From Leptospira sp. WS58.C1 (GTDB lineage: Bacteria; Spirochaetota; Leptospiria; Leptospirales; Leptospiraceae), in assembly GCF_040833995.1 (NCBI RefSeq), contig NZ_CP162137.1:496001-560000 (forward strand): DNA of 64,000 nt. Direction: 5' to 3'. The translations under genes were made by a program, and so were the position numbers. The notes beneath the pieces were generated by a model. The model saw only the letters and a program-made list of their open reading frames with translations, did not search any database and had not been told where the DNA came from. This document shows, piece after piece, positions 62,432 through 64,000 of the stretch (the first letter of the stretch is position 1; each line of letters begins with the position of its first letter).

Positions 62432-63628
62432 TTACAGGCCGGTAAAAATATCCTTCACTGCAGTGACAACATCCTCGATATCTCCGTCAGTCATTCCTGC
62501 GAATAGAGGAAGAGAGAGAGTTCTCTTATACATTGCATCAGAGTTTGGATAATTTTTTCTTTCGAATCCGAATCTTTGGTAGAATGGATGTTCGTAGAGA
62601 GGAATAAAATGAAGGCTGGAACCTATATTTCGTTTTTGTAATTCAGAACATAGAATGTCTCGGTTGATCTTTCCGGGGACTGTGTCTACTTCTACTCTGA
62701 ATAGATGCCAAGAATGTTCACCGTCAATCGCAGGTAGAGGTAGATGTAAAAAAGGAAGATCTGCAAATTCGGAGCGATAGATCTCGGCTATTTGGATCCT
62801 TCTTCTCCAAAGATCCTCCGCTTCCGCAAGCTGCACAAGCCCTAAGGCGGCAGCAATATCGCTCATATTATATTTGAATCCTGGAGAAACTACTTCATAG
62901 TACCAGCCTGGACGTCCGTACGTTTCTCTGTTGATACCGTGAAGTCTCATCAGTTTTATTCTTTCGGCAAAGTGAGCATGACGAGTGGTGACCATTCCAC
63001 CCTCTCCCGTGGTGATCCCTTTGGTGGCATAAAAACTGAATACGGTAAAATCCCCGTGAGTCCCGATCCTTTCTCCCTTATGAACGGCAGGGAAGGCGTG
63101 TGCGGAATCCTCAATTACATAAAGATGATATTCTTTTGCGAGTGAATTGATGGAATCCATATCGCAGACTGCGCCCGCAAGATGTACAGGCATCACTGCA
63201 CGGACGGTTTTTCCGGTTTTTTTATGGACCAGATTCCCTTTGGAAAACACACATTCTCGTTCGATGGTTTCTTTTAAGGTGGCCTCGGTCATCAGGTTGA
63301 AGATCGGATCTACGTCCGCGAGAATCGGCTCCGCGCCGAAATAACAAACTGTCTCTGCGGTTGCGGTAAATGTTACTGCAGGAACAAGTACCGCGTCTTC
63401 GGAACAAAGTCCTATGGACTCTAAAGCGAGATGAAGTCCGGCCGTTGCCGAATTCATTGCCAGGGCAAATTCCGCTCCGGTGTACTTGGCAAATTCTTCT
63501 TCGAATTCTTTTACTTTTGGTCCTGAAGTGATCCAGCCTGAGCGAAGAACCGCCGCTACTTCTTCGATCGCTTTTTCGGAAATCGAAGGGAGTGCGAAAG
63601 GTAAGAACGTTTTTCTGGCTGTGATCAT
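62432..63628 (-). CDS. DegT/DnrJ/EryC1/StrS-family PLP aminotransferase
   Basis: A 398-residue aminotransferase of sugar-nucleotide type. TSGPKVKEFEEEFAKYTGAE start, NSATAGLHLALESIG (phosphate loop), IEDSAHAFPAVHKGERIG, FSFYATKGITTGEGGMV with the PLP lysine, and 'INRETYGRPGWYYEVVSPGFKYNMSDIAAALGL' follow the family order. It transaminates a keto sugar nucleotide, giving an amino sugar for LPS or another surface glycan. The partial gene at 63748 is divergent. Confidence 0.93.
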   Translation of the reverse strand: MITARKTFLPFALPSISEKAIEEVAAVLRSGWITSGPKVKEFEEEFAKYTGAEFALAMNSATAGLHLALESIGLCSEDAVLVPAVTFTATAETVCYFGAEPILADVDPIFNLMTEATLKETIERECVFSKGNLVHKKTGKTVRAVMPVHLAGAVCDMDSINSLAKEYHLYVIEDSAHAFPAVHKGERIGTHGDFTVFSFYATKGITTGEGGMVTTRHAHFAERIKLMRLHGINRETYGRPGWYYEVVSPGFKYNMSDIAAALGLVQLAEAEDLWRRRIQIAEIYRSEFADLPFLHLPLPAIDGEHSWHLFRVEVDTVPGKINRDILCSELQKRNIGSSLHFIPLYEHPFYQRFGFERKNYPNSDAMYKRTLSLPLFAGMTDGDIEDVVTAVKDIFTGL

Positions 63629-63747
63629 GAGACAAAATCCTCCGGCGCTTCTTAAAGGATCGGAAGATTTTCAGAAAAGATAAGGGGAAAACCTTCGGAA
63701 TCTTTTTCCGAATTGAAATCCGACGGGGTTTTACTTACCCTGCTCCC

Positions 63748-64000
63748 GTGGGCGTGACCTTCTCCGAAATTTTGGAAAGAATCCGGATCTTAGACCGAGA
63801 TGTCTCCGAATTGAACCGTCTGAAAAGCAGACTCCCCGCAGACAGGCCTTACTCTTCTTCCCTTCAAATTTCTTTCGACAAACAGATCAATAATCTTCTG
63901 AACGAAAGGATCCGACTTTTGGATCTGGAGGTCTCGGAGCCGCCTCGCTGGCTTCTGGGAGATACTGATGCTTACGATTCCGGGCAGAGAACAGCTTCCG
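63748..64000 (+). CDS. Hypothetical protein, 3'-truncated by window edge
   Basis: The frame from GTG 63748 is open to the window end (84 codons): VGVTFSEILERIRILDRDVS, then ELNRLKSRLPADRPYSSSLQ, and QINNLLNERIRLLDLEVSEP, a heptad-like helical start. A second GTG at 63754 and in-frame upstream extension make the start uncertain. It is divergent from the aminotransferase gene. I do not recognise it. Confidence 0.65.
   Translation, partial: MGVTFSEILERIRILDRDVSELNRLKSRLPADRPYSSSLQISFDKQINNLLNERIRLLDLEVSEPPRWLLGDTDAYDSGQRTAS

Noticed and set aside
1..64000. Insertion sequences, prophage genes, tRNA or rRNA genes
   Set aside because: No transposase, integrase, phage structural gene or RNA gene pattern was recognised anywhere in the window.

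Overview
The window looks like chromosome from a spirochaete of the genus Leptospira, probably one of the higher-GC (intermediate or P2-type) species. The signs are the flbD-motA-motB-fliL flagellar block, many lipoproteins with loose spirochaetal lipoboxes, a paired imelysin / di-heme oxidoreductase cluster of the LruB type, Leptospira-restricted families (DUF1554, short FANC-type lipoproteins), and dispersed extragenic palindromes. GC is moderate by eye and gene density is high except at 7.5-8.5 kb and 25.9-27.7 kb. I saw no rRNA, tRNA, CRISPR array or insertion sequence.

Layout. 1-3.8 kb: end of a glycosyltransferase, then flbD, motA, motB, fliL and kdsB in a tight co-directional block. 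3.8-7.5 kb, mostly minus strand: a STAS protein, a small zinc-ribbon protein, a cytochrome c lipoprotein, and an SDR / thiolase / DUF35 operon preceded by three GAAC-GTTC palindromes. 8.5-25.9 kb: the most striking region, a four-gene plus-strand operon of about 17 kb. It encodes two tandem paralogous lipoproteins that resemble the pore-forming part of anthrax protective antigen / clostridial binary-toxin B components; a 2554-residue lipoprotein joining an SpvB/TcB-like half to an Rhs/TcC-like half and ending in a GH-E type nuclease domain; and an overlapping ankyrin-repeat gene that is the likely immunity protein. 25.9-27.7 kb: repeat-rich non-coding DNA around one small lipoprotein gene.

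27.7-44.5 kb: hydrolases, a LamG lipoprotein, a nucleotidyltransferase, a 5'-truncated DUF1554 gene, PhoU, an array of GC-rich hairpins, a MAPEG protein, then imelysin - di-heme oxidoreductase - imelysin with a Fur-like box upstream, an AttH/CrtC-like protein, an MFS exporter, a GNAT protein, a 7TMR-DISM/PP2C phosphatase and a glycerophosphodiesterase. 44.6-56.5 kb: aquaglyceroporin, SDR, a MarR regulator divergent from a 27-residue ORF and an FAD monooxygenase, a PI-PLC/ricin-lectin lipoprotein, a hotdog protein, a degenerate GGDEF protein, a WYL regulator divergent from an alpha/beta hydrolase, a 7TMR-DISM/adenylate cyclase and a pyrophosphatase. 56.8-64 kb: a large unknown protein, an LmrA/YxaF-type TetR regulator with a metallo-beta-lactamase lipoprotein, an SDR, a nitrilase, an acidic unknown protein, a DegT aminotransferase and the start of a gene that runs off the edge.

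How parts work together. The 8.5-25.9 kb operon reads as a surface-anchored toxin system: lipid-anchored PA-like pores could stand in for the missing TcA translocator and deliver the nuclease tip released from an Rhs cocoon, with the ankyrin protein protecting the producer. This is inference from domain recognition by eye. The imelysin cluster is probably an iron-responsive uptake unit. Several small regulator/target pairs have recognisable palindromic operators.
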